Positions 9,241-19,063 of a stretch of DNA of 25,888 nucleotides are shown in pieces. This DNA is from Cochliopodium minus (Eukaryota > Discosea > Himatismenida > Cochliopodiidae), in the NCBI GenBank assembly GCA_024220525.1, contig JAMYWO010000217.1, positions 1-25,888 of the forward strand, read 5' to 3'. Within the stretch, counting starts at the first letter, position 1. The number at the start of each line of letters is the position of its first letter. The position numbers were made by a program, and so were the translations under genes. Below the pieces are notes generated by a model, which was given only the letters and a program-made list of their open reading frames with translations, searched no databases and had not been told where the DNA came from.

Positions 9241-12200
9241 TTAAATAAATTTGTTTCTAATTTCTTCAAGATTATCATTGTAATGAGGTTGTATGAACAG
9301 TTCATTTTTCAACAAATAAGGCACAATGTCTATCTTGTCTGAATATTCTTTAGTTGAACAAATATCAAGGAGAATGTTAATTAAAGATTCGATCGAAGGT
9401 CTTGAATTAATATCAGCTTTAGTCATTGAATCGACCATTTTTTGGATAGTTAAGTCAATTTGAATATCCCAATTTTTGATAATAAACTCAAAAGTTACTC
9501 CTAAAGAATAAATATCACCTAATAAAGTGAATAAAACTCTTTTATTGTAAATTATTAAAAAGGTCCTACTTCCGAATGATTCTTCTTTTGTGTTTATTTC
9601 TCTAGGGCTGAAAAACTCTGAAATAGTTCTAATTTTTTCCTTATTTTCTTTCAAATCATGCGAAGAACCAAAGTCAATAAAAATGTAGTAATATTGGCCA
9701 TTCTTTGAGTAAAACATGATGTTATCTAATTTTATATCTCTGTGTAAAATATCACTTTTATGAAGTTTATTGAGTTCGTTCAAAAGCAACAACATCAATC
9801 TTACAAGATTAATTTCATTGTTGAAATCAAAATCTTTAATTAATCTTTTACCAAAAGAAAATAAAGATCCTCCTTTAAACAAAAGTTAAGCAATTATTTA
9901 AATACAAATTTTTAAACATTAACCTTCTATCCATTCAATCAACAAATATTTATCTTTAATTTTGTTTATCTTATCATCCAACAGTCCTACAAAACGAGAA
10001 GTAGTCAAATTTGGCACTTTTTTTTCAATGTTTCTTAAAGTTTCTATTTCTTCATACCAAAACTTGATTGCTGTATTTCCATTATTTAATCTTTCTTTTA
10101 CAGCAACCAATGAATTTGTATTCAATTCCCTCATCTTAAAAATTCTTCCAAATCCCCCTTAACAAAATATAAAGTTTTAAAAAATGAAAACAGATCATTA
10201 AGCTGTTTAATGACATTTCACCTTGTCCAATAACTTGAACCAATGCAAGTTTATTATCAAAAAAAATATTTTTTGACATGCCTTTTTTAAACAAAAAAAA
10301 ATTATCAAAAAAAAAATATTTCAAGATTTTTTTTCTTACATTTATCACATTCTTCTATTTTATCAAGCAAACATGTCTGAATTCCACAAAAAGCACATTT
10401 AAAATTTTTGATTTTTTCTTGGACTTCGTTTTTGGGTGTGATGCTGAAAAAATCATTGATGTTTTGGATGGTTATTTTGTTGTTTTCATCAATTCTGATC
10501 TTTTCAATTTCAAAAATAATCTGTTTTGCAATTACAGGATTGATCCATTGATTGACAAATGACTGAATGGATGAATGAATAGAAGAAAACAACATGTTAA
10601 TGTCTCCTAAATCCGATTTTAATTCAATATTCATCACTTCTTGATTGTTTTTCTCGTTTTCTTTAAAAAAAGAAAGTTGCAAATGAGACTTTGTTTTTGT
10701 AACATCATTTTCAACAAATTGGAAAACGAATCCATTCATCCAATAAACTTCTTTTACCATTGTCTTTTTGGACTCATCCCCAACACAACTTTGTCTGATT
10801 CTGATGAATAGTAATTTCCAAAGAGAAGATGGTTTGAAAGGGAGGAAATAGTATATTTTCCATTCATTTTTGAATTGGTTTTGTTTTTCCATTTCAGAAA
10901 ATTTTGGTTGTTTAGAGGGAAGCAAAAGAGGCACAATAAAAGTTCTAGTAATCTAATGGGTAAATAAAATTCAAATTAAATGTCACAAAAAAACATTTAA
11001 GATTTTTTTTTTTTTACCTTTACTGAAAATCCTTCTGACAAATATTTAACAGGTTTGCTTGGAATAATGAAATCGAACTGGGATAAAAGCGCGACAAAAA
11101 TTTCGTAGAATTCTATTTTTTTCAGAATTTTGAGAAAGACGTCCAGAAGCAAATCATCTTCCGAAATGAAAACAAATTGCTGAGAAACGGCAGAATTTTC
11201 CACAATACCTTCGATTTCCAACGTAGGTTCTTTCTTGAAAATCTCTTCAACTAGCTTCTCTAAGTGATCTAATAAGTTTGAATAACTTATTTTGTCAACA
11301 TTTGATTTTTTTATCTCTTCTTTGTCTCTCCATATTTCTATCAAACTTTCTTTTTTTGAATTTCCTTTCAACCATTTAATTATTTTTGTTGTTTCAACTT
11401 TTAAAGGACTTTGGTTCGACAATTTGTTGTGAATTTCTTGAATTGACATTTGAATCTTCTTTCTTCCCATATCCAAAATTGTTTTGAAGACTAAAAAAAT
11501 TAAACTGTGTGAAATAATCTTTTAAGAAAAAATTTTTTAACCTAGATTAAACCATTGAGGATTTGCGATGATGACATCTTTTAGGATATCATTGTTTATA
11601 TAAACAATAATTCCTAATTGATTAAGGTCAGATAAAATGTTCTCCAATTCTCTTTTCTCAACCGTTTCATTGTTTTCATTCAAAATAAATGTTTTCAAAG
11701 ATTCCACACTAATAAAGGGAAACTCTGGAATATCAGAACCACCAGTATAAGTTTTTAAGTTTTGATTCGCAAAAAGATGTCTTAAGGGGTTTCTGGATTT
11801 ATATCTTTCATTTACTAATTTGAATTTTTGTTTAGACTTCGATAAGCTTTCGATTGATTTTATGATCTGCTGATGTTTCAATGTAAATTTTACAGAATTT
11901 TCAACTTTGTTATATTGTTTGGAGATCAGCTCGTAAAGTTTTTGAATCCCAGATTTTTTTAGATTGAGCTCTCTGTTCTTTGCGATGGTGAAAATAAAAT
12001 TTTCTTCTTTGAGCTTTAACTCTGTGTCATTGTAATAAATGTAGTCAATATCAAAGTATTGAAAGATGTGAAACTTTAAAGTGATATTGTTTTCTTTCAC
12101 TATTGTTGTTATCACTTTTTTAAAAAAAAAAAAATTAAAAAAATAATTGAATGAATAAGAAAAAAAAACTAATTAAAATTTAAAAAACAAATTACAGTCA

Positions 12201-14022
12201 TTAACTTCTTTGATTCTATCAAGAACCAAATATTCTATTGTTCCTTTTGAAACGGATTTTTCTTTTTGTATTTTTAAAGATGAGATCAACAAATCAAGTT
12301 TTGTGGCGATGAGAACAATAGGAGATTTGTCACCAATTTGAGTCTGCAAAAAATAAAACCAGTAAAGGAGTTTGTTTTGACTTTCCATTTCAGACAAGTC
12401 TTTGGAAATATCGAATAAAAGTAAATAAACAGAACTGCTTTGGAAGAAAAAAGAATGAATAACGTGATACTCTTCATGTCCCGCAAAATCCCAAAGAGAA
12501 TAGCAAGAATTTGTTTTTTTGTCTTCCCATTTGTACATTTCTACTCCGTGTGTCATATCTTCTTCCCTTTTATCTGTCAATACCAACCTATGTGCATTTC
12601 TGTTTTCTTTTTTATCAACAGAACCCATCAATCTTCTTTTCAATGTTGTTTTGCCAACATCCCTTTTTACGAAAAATAAAAAATGAGTTTTTTTTTAAAG
12701 GTTGATTTAATAATAAAAATTATTTTACCTGTTTCCTACAATCATTAATCTTATTCCTTCAAAAATCCTTGTCTTATTTATCAGTTCTCCTTTTTCGTTG
12801 TATTCAACGTTATATTCGAAATCATTTTTGTCAGTTAAGACTCCAATGCCAAACTTTAATCCATTTTTTATGGTTCCTATGAATAACTCTCCCTCACTCA
12901 TAACTTTTCCTCTCCCGTCCCACTCCTTTCCCTTTTTTTAAAAAAAAAAAATTAAAATTAAATCCACAATGATTTTAATCAAAAATACATATTTGTATTC
13001 TCCTTCCCAATAGACAGTTTCTTTAGATTCAAATTTTTTTGCATATCCGTGAGGTAGAAACGAACTGATGCTATCTCCTTCAAAATTAAATCCACAATAA
13101 TGAAACTTGACATTCTTGACATACTTTACAATTTTTAATTTGAATGATAAGTTCATTTCCTTTGAAACTTTGAGAAATTTATCCAAGCTGATATCTTTAT
13201 TGTTTGATTTTAGGTCTAAAATCTCGTAGAGTTTAATGGATGGAAAATTCTCTTGAATATGTTCCCGAAAACACATGACAGAGCCTTCCGGGAAAGTATC
13301 AGAAGAAATCATTTTACATAATTGATCATCCTTTGAATATTAGAAAATTTAATTAAAGCAGTTTAAAGGTGTGTTCTCAACTTACAATTTCAATGTTTAA
13401 AATGATTTTTGATTCAATGAATTTTGATACTTGTTCCTAAATGATTGAAATTAAAAATAATAAATAATAATAATTTTTTTTATCTCACCCCCAGTCCGAA
13501 TCTTAATGCATTATCGAAAGCAATTTTCAAGTTTCTCTGATTTATTAATGAACATTCTACGTATTGGAAAGCTCCTATCTCTTTGGACATTTCCATTCCT
13601 TCTTCATAGGTGATGGGAGCTCTCCCCATTCTGGATAATTCTTCAATGGTATCTGGATCATTTCTCAGTTCTAGATTAATCGCCACTAGAATCTTTTTTA
13701 CATCAGGGAGATGTTTATTTATTTCGGGGAGCCATTTCGTTTTGATGTTTTCAAATGTTGCAGGGGATACCAATGAAAATAAAAACATGATTATATCGGT
13801 CCCTTTATATGTTATAGGCCTCAATCTTTCATACTCTTCTCCTCCTGCAGTATTCCATAATTCCAAATTGACCGACTTTCCATTCACCATCACATTTGAG
13901 GTATAATTATCGAACACATTTGGAACATATTCTTTTGGGAAATTATTTGTTGTATATGTGATCAACAGTTTAGTTTTCATATCTTTATAGTTATCACCCA
14001 CAACAACCAATTTTAAATTCAT
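9241..14022 (-). CDS. Rho-like/MORN/Roc-COR/kinase fusion protein (Roco family), 12 exons
   Basis: A predicted signalling protein of 1376 aa. The exons I infer (minus) are 14022-13489, 13436-13386, 13330-12989, 12931-12729, 12662-12196, 12114-11542, 11490-11018, 10952-10340, 10281-10222, 10157-9924, 9872-9570 and 9518-9241; they sum to 4131 nt. Domains in order: Rho-like (1-178); a linker of unknown type; MORN-like repeats (about 287-360); Roc GTPase with GNRDVGKT (375-382), DFAGHE (435-440) and TKLD (497-500); COR (about 533-1065, with NPQWFNLV); a cysteine cluster (1067-1086); and a kinase with GQGGFG (1104-1109), VAVK (K1126), HRDIKLDN (1227-1234), DFG (1250-1252) and DIYSLG. Roc-COR-kinase is the Roco/LRRK layout and all kinase catalytic residues are present. 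The join of the Rho exon to the rest relies on a 51-nt exon (13436-13386), in phase on both sides and without stops. If that join is wrong, a separate Roco gene would start at ATG 13312. Confidence 0.8.
9519..9569 (-). other. 51-nt stopless, 3n-length intron in the kinase activation segment
   Basis: The frame is open through this stretch, but GTAGGACC at the donor and TTTATTAG at the acceptor allow a 51-nt phase-1 intron. Removing it turns the odd insertion between ESFGS and DIYSLG into the canonical kinase spacing. Reading through would add 17 mostly hydrophobic residues just before subdomain IX. I treat it as an intron. Confidence 0.7.
13489..14022 (-). other. Rho-family domain with altered nucleotide-binding motifs (first exon of the fusion)
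   Basis: The exon reads as a Rac/Rho protein nearly end to end: EYVPNVFDNY, NVMVNGKSVNLELW, RLRPITYKGTD, FSLVSPATFENIKTKW, PITYEEG and SKEIGAFQYVECS. The Rac P-loop GDGAVGKT is replaced by GDNYKDMKT, one residue longer and without the glycine before lysine. The switch I threonine is Asn (VPN for IPT), DTAGQ is NTAGG, TKLD is INLE and CSAL is CSLI. Since the rest is well conserved, this looks like selection on shape without GTP hydrolysis rather than a decayed gene. There is no C-terminal CAAX box because the frame continues into the next exon. Confidence 0.85.
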
Positions 14023-14234
14023 TTTTTTTTATTTAATTTAATATTTAATTTAAAAGTGAACGTCGACATATCCAATTTCATGAAAAATTGTTTCACTTAT
14101 TTTCCTTTCAATGAAAGGTTGCAAAGAATTTCCAGCTTTTTAGATTTCATTTATTTTTGGAAAATCAAATAGTTTGAGTTTTTATATATATTTAATATAG
14201 TTTTTTTGAAAAATTTTTTTTTGGAGAACAAATT
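14023..14234. other. Intergenic spacer between the LamG-like gene and the Rho-Roco gene
   Basis: A 212-bp spacer between two minus-strand genes. It must hold the 3' end of the upstream gene and the promoter of the fusion gene. It is AT-rich, with an A9 run on the coding strand directly abutting the ATG at 14022. No recognisable element is visible. Confidence 0.45.
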
Positions 14235-16498
14235 TTAAGCATTCAATTCAAAAGGGAATCGAATAGGTGGCCAAGGTTTTCTGATCTCCTGCCCATATCT
14301 AATCAAAAATCTGTCCATGGAGTGGATAAAAGGGTCGATTTTGCCGCAGAAGTTGTTCATGGAGGAGATACGGTTGGACAAGGACTTAGGAACAGGAGAA
14401 GGAAGGTCAACATACAAAGGGTTGTAGAATTCGTTCTTTCTAAACAAAAGGTTGTTAGCCAAAACATAAGAATCCATAGAAGTGATGAACTCTCTAGCAT
14501 TTTCTAATTTGGAGATCATGTCGTCTATAGTGTATTCGACTAAAAAGAAATCAACTCTGTCAATTGGTTGATCCTTGTAGACTGCACAACAGGTGCCGTT
14601 TCCGTTACAGATGTTACATTGGTCGAAGGTGCCGTTGCAGGGAGGCACGCATTCGTTATTTCCCCCACATTGTCCACAGCTGTCCACTATCTTGTTGGAG
14701 AAGGCCACTTGATCGCATCCTTTGCAAGAGCTTCCATCTCCGTTACATACACCACAAATATCCAATACACCCCCTGAATTAAAAAAAATGAATACAATTA
14801 TGATATTGCTTTGTTGTATACCAATTAATATTCATAAATGCACGAGAAATTATAGAATGATTTTTTACCTTTTCCATCACATGAGAGTGGGCAAAGAGTA
14901 CGATGTTTTCCTTTATATGGTTCATAACCGTGGTATTTGTTGCTATCAGGGCTTCCAAAGATCGAACCAGCGCTCTTCTTATAAGGTTTGGTTGGTTTTG
15001 GTTTTCCTGGTTTGTGAGGAGGCACCACAGGAAGCGAGGTGTTTCCACCGCAAACTCTGCACAAATCTTGATCTACACCTGTATGGCAAACAGTTTGAAA
15101 TACGAGCACAGCAGGCCCAGAAGGTTCGGGAAAAGATCCGTTGTTACGTGCTTCATAATATACAAGATCTACTCCCGCGATTTGACCAGGGACATATTCA
15201 ATCACATTTGTCAAGTGATGGGTTCCAATGTTGAGTGGCAAATCAGCCTTGGTGATCTCTCTTCTTATGTTTTTGAATTTGTTGTCTCTATAATCGCTCC
15301 ACAAGAACTTTGCATCGGTGTTTCTCACGATCTTGGTGATGTACATATCCACCCCGTTTGGATTCACCAAAGGTCTGCTGGTTACTGTAAATCCTTGGGT
15401 AGATACGGCAGGGATAGGCCAAGATTTCATATCGCTTTCTTTCCAGATCACATTGAAGTTTAATTCTTCACCAATGATCACCTTAGGAATTCCATTGCTT
15501 CCTATCACAATGTTGGCTGAGAAATCTGGTGGAGGCAATCCATAAAAGTCTCCCAATGATTCTCCAAATGTATGATAGGATACCAATCCCTCACTGTTTC
15601 TTGGCACTCCTCCATGGTAAAATTGTGCCACTTCATCATCTGAACGTGCTTTTCCCCATATTCTTATTTCATCCATATCTCCAATCCAATATTTGAGCAA
15701 ATGATCTTGATTATCAAAATAACCCAATGTGATTGGAACACCTAAAATTTGATAAGGAAAATACATTAAATCTTGTCTGTACAATAATAATAATTTATAC
15801 TCATAACAATATATCAATGAATCATAATGTTTTTTTGGAATTTTCATTTTTTTTAAATATTTATTGAAAAATATTTTTCATTATCGAAAAAAATAAATTT
15901 TTTTACCAGGTTGTCTCAATCTTCTTTGCCCGTTACAGTTAGGAGAGGATGCACCCCATAGAGCAGCATCAACCAAAATACCATCAATAAATACTTTTGC
16001 AATACCAGTTTCTACTCCAACATCATTTCTCCATTTGACAGTTACAGCTGCATGAGTCCATCTATCTTGGATGACTCGGTAAGTGTTGAGCATTGGATAA
16101 AAATTTGGTTGATGAACAGCAGTATAATAACCATAGTTTACATATGATCCACATCCAGTAAAAAAATTTATTGCATTATTCCATTGCACTTCCAAAAGAA
16201 ATTCACATTGTCCATTATCAGTATATAGGGGATTTTTATGATCTAATTTATGTTTTGCAATAAGAGGTCTATATTCGCCTCTTCCTGTTCTCTTTCTAAA
16301 CCATAACTCAATAGTAAAATCTTCTCCCATTTTCTCATCGTATATTTCTGGATTTGAAAGTTGTATAGCAGTATTTCCAGTGAATCTAATATGATTATCT
16401 GCTGCTCCAGATATAGCAGTATTTGGATTAGTTGTGCTGTATACACATACAATCACAAATACGAACAGTAGAAATACTTTCTTCAAATATCCATTCAT
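14235..16498 (-). CDS. Secreted LamG-like, cysteine-rich protein, 3 exons
   Basis: A predicted extracellular or cell-surface protein of 667 aa, perhaps for adhesion or matrix. The exons I infer are 16498-15907, 15741-14869 and 14773-14235 (2004 nt, all junctions phase 1). Residues 1-21 form a clear signal peptide (MNGYLKK then LLFVFVIVCVYS). A LamG/concanavalin-like domain spans about 30-270: FTIELWFRKR, RWTHAAVTVKW, AKVFIDGILV and, after the first intron, GDMDEIRIWGKARSDDEV, a hallmark of LamG-type lectin folds. A beta-rich region with no family I recognise follows, then a short Pro/Lys-rich stretch (PPHKPGKPKPTKPYKK). The cysteine-rich part has ICGVCNGDGSSCKGC, SCGQCGGNNEC and QCNICNGNGTCC, the CGVCNGDGSSC style known from ADAMTS cysteine-rich regions and many amoebal surface proteins. 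No C-terminal membrane anchor is seen; the tail is about 110 polar residues. A 9-10 A run sits directly before the ATG. Confidence 0.85.
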
Positions 16499-16647
16499 TT
16501 TTTTTTATTTTTTTGACCTTTCAATTCAACGTGAAAAAAAAAATTTATTCAAGAAAACAAAAAAAATCAGAGATTACTTCAAGATCAAGTGAAATTATAT
16601 AGAATCATATCAAAGAGGTGAACACATCTTCATGGAAATAAAGTTCT

Positions 16648-19008
16648 TTAAAAAATAAATATTTTCTCTTTAATAAACTCTTTTTCGAAATCTTCCAAAT
16701 CCACCTGGTTTGAATTTCTCTTGATTGTATTAAAGGCAGCTTTTCTACAAAAGTTTTTGATATCTGCTCCACAGAAACCATGCATCTTGCTGATGAGATA
16801 ATCCATCTTATCTATCACAGATTGAGAACAAGGAATTCTATTCAATTCTTGGGTCAAAATGGATTTGATAGCTTTGTTGTCTGGTAAAGGCACATAAATA
16901 GATCTACTGAATCTACCTTCAGTTAACAAAGAACTGTCAATTGCTTCGGGACAGTTTGTCGCAGCGAGAACTACAACCTAAAAGAAAGAAAAAAAAAAAA
17001 GAATTGTAAAGAATTTCTTGGAATAGAATTTTCTAAAAATTGGCTCAATAAAGTTTATAAAAAATATTTTTACTTTTGAATCAAATGTATTTATAAGATC
17101 CATTTCGGTCATTAGCTGTGACACAAGCTGTTTGTCCCATTGACTCCCACTTTCTCTGTCACCAAAAATGGCCTGAATCTCATCGATGAAAATGATGGTA
17201 GGAGCAAAAATTTTGGCTTTTTTAAACACATCAGTCAAGAGAGATTCAGACTTTCCAATTTCCGAATTGATCATCTCACTGATGTTGATATAGATAAAAT
17301 TGGAGTTGGAATGGTGAGCAGCAGCTTTACACAACATTGATTTTCCTGTTCCTGGTTTTCCATAGAGCAATATTCCATTGGAAGGAGTAATTCCAAACTT
17401 GGAGTAGAGTTGATGGAGATTTTTGGAAGGAGAAATGACTTTTTTCAATTCTTCTTTGATTTCGTCTAACCCTCCAATATCATCCCACTTGATGTCGGGT
17501 ATCTTGATATTGACCACGAGACTGTTGGAACGGTTCTTTTTGAAATCTTTGGCGGAGAGATGGAAATGTTCGGTTTTGACTTTCACCAGTTTCTCTTCTG
17601 TGGTTTGCTTTTTGTGAACATCAAATGCAATCAAAAATGCTTTGTGACAAATCTTTTCCAAATCGGATCCAACCAACCCATGGCAAAATTTGTCACTGAA
17701 AGAGTTGAGATCTTCTACACTCGCTTCCAGATCAAACTCGTTTGTGACAAAACTTTTGAGGATGTTTTCTATGCATGATTTCATTATGATCCTCCTTCTT
17801 TGGGGAAGGGGTACTGTCAATTCAAACTCTTCCTCACACATGTTTCTGATCTCTGTGTGGAGATCTTTGGATTCTCTTGATATGGCAACAAAAAGCACAG
17901 GGATATCCTCTCTCCTCACCAATCTTTCCAATCCAAGCAAGAAATGAGATAAAAGGGCCAATTTATCTTTTTCCCTATCTTCATTTTTGAATAATTCATA
18001 ATCATCCAACAAAATCACCGAAGGAAACATCTTTTCTGCCAATTCAAAGATTTTTGTGACAGAATATTTCAAAGCTTTTATATCTGTAGAATTATTCGCA
18101 ATCATATTTATATTCTCCCAATTGAGATTGAAGAGATTGATGCCCTTTTGGAAGACCATGCTGGTGATTATCTTTGATTTCCCCGTACCTTGTTGACCAC
18201 AAAGAAATAAGCTCTTGCATTTACTCTTCCTATCTATCAATCCATTGAGGAAGATCCCAAAGATATTCCTGAAATCATCATAGCTATCATCTATCACTCC
18301 AATAGGATTTGTCTGCGAATATAAATTGCCTATCTGAAGATTTGATTTTTCTAGAAAGGGTATACTTGTTAGTGATGGCATATAAACAATCATATTGGTC
18401 TCAACATCCAATATTCTCCAATCTATTTCATCATCTTCAATCCCTTCCTCTTCCCAAAACACCCTTATTTTTGTGGTTGAACTATTGAGTAGAGGAACTT
18501 TAATTTTTTTTCCTCTCTTTATGAATTTGATTTTTTCCTTGAGATATTCTTCTATTGCTTTTCCACTTGAATAAATCAATTGACCAAAATTATTTTCGTT
18601 ATTCGATGTGAATAATTTGTAAGGAACTATTATTCCCTTGGGTATTGATCTCAAATTTTCTTTTTCTATCAATTTAACTTGGAAATCATCTGTCCCTCCT
18701 ATTATCAACTGCTTTTTCTTTATCTCTTTGAAGATATTGGAAGATAAATAGATGATGTCATCCTCATTTTTATGTATTAGATCTATTTCTGCCCATAATC
18801 TCAATATATAGGTCATTTCTTTCGAATCATTTTGAGGTATTAATTTTATGTAACATCCCATAGATGTTTTAAAATTCAATCTTTTCCATCCTTGAGGAGA
18901 TACAAATGCAAAGAAGACATTTGGATAATGCAATCTCTTCATCTTTTTCTTCTCATAAATATCTCTCTGTACCATTTTCTCTTGAAATTCTTTTATATGG
19001 AACATCAT
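16648..19008 (-). CDS. Double-AAA ATPase, Cdc48-superfamily; possibly Pex1-like
   Basis: Two exons, 19008-17074 and 16977-16648, give 754 aa. Type II AAA proteins form hexamers that unfold or remodel protein complexes using ATP. Domain D1 has Walker A GQQGTGKS (about 271-278) and Walker B VILLDD, with Asp-Asp in place of Asp-Glu. It lacks the usual AATN and arginine-finger motifs (AISR instead). D2 is fuller: WDDIGGLDEIKEEL, Walker A GKPGTGKS (about 550-557), Walker B IIFIDE (about 605-610), then after the intron VLAATN and EGRFSR with the arginine finger, and GFCGADIKNFCRKAA. A D1 Walker B ending LLDD with a degenerate second half of D1, ahead of a canonical D2, resembles the peroxisomal import ATPase Pex1. 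However, the N-terminus is much shorter than in human Pex1 and I do not recognise it firmly. The start is ATG 19008, preceded by an in-frame TGA. It shares a 55-bp divergent promoter with the next gene. Confidence 0.85.
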
Positions 19009-19063
19009 TAGAGATGTCAAAAGTATTCAAGATTTGATTATTCTCAATTTTTTATTTAAAAAA
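19009..19063. promoter_or_regulatory. Very short (55 bp) divergent promoter region
   Basis: Only 55 bp lie between the two divergent start codons (19008 on minus, 19064 on plus). It contains TTTTTTATTTAAAAAAA next to the plus-strand ATG. No defined factor site is recognised. Confidence 0.5.

Noticed and set aside
12938-13312. Independent start of a MORN-Roco gene at ATG 13312
   Set aside because: The frame stays open upstream of this ATG for six codons to a good acceptor (13331) and joins in phase to a 51-nt exon and the Rho exon. I prefer one gene, but transcript data could overturn this.
13933-13999. A sequencing error explaining the odd Rho P-loop
   Set aside because: The frame is intact across the P-loop and the other G motifs, hundreds of bases away, are also altered, so a single error cannot explain the pattern.
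14722-15463. Long plus-strand open frames over the LamG-like gene
   Set aside because: They lie antisense to exon 2 of the secreted protein. Their content is Arg/His/Cys-rich without domain patterns, typical of antisense shadows.
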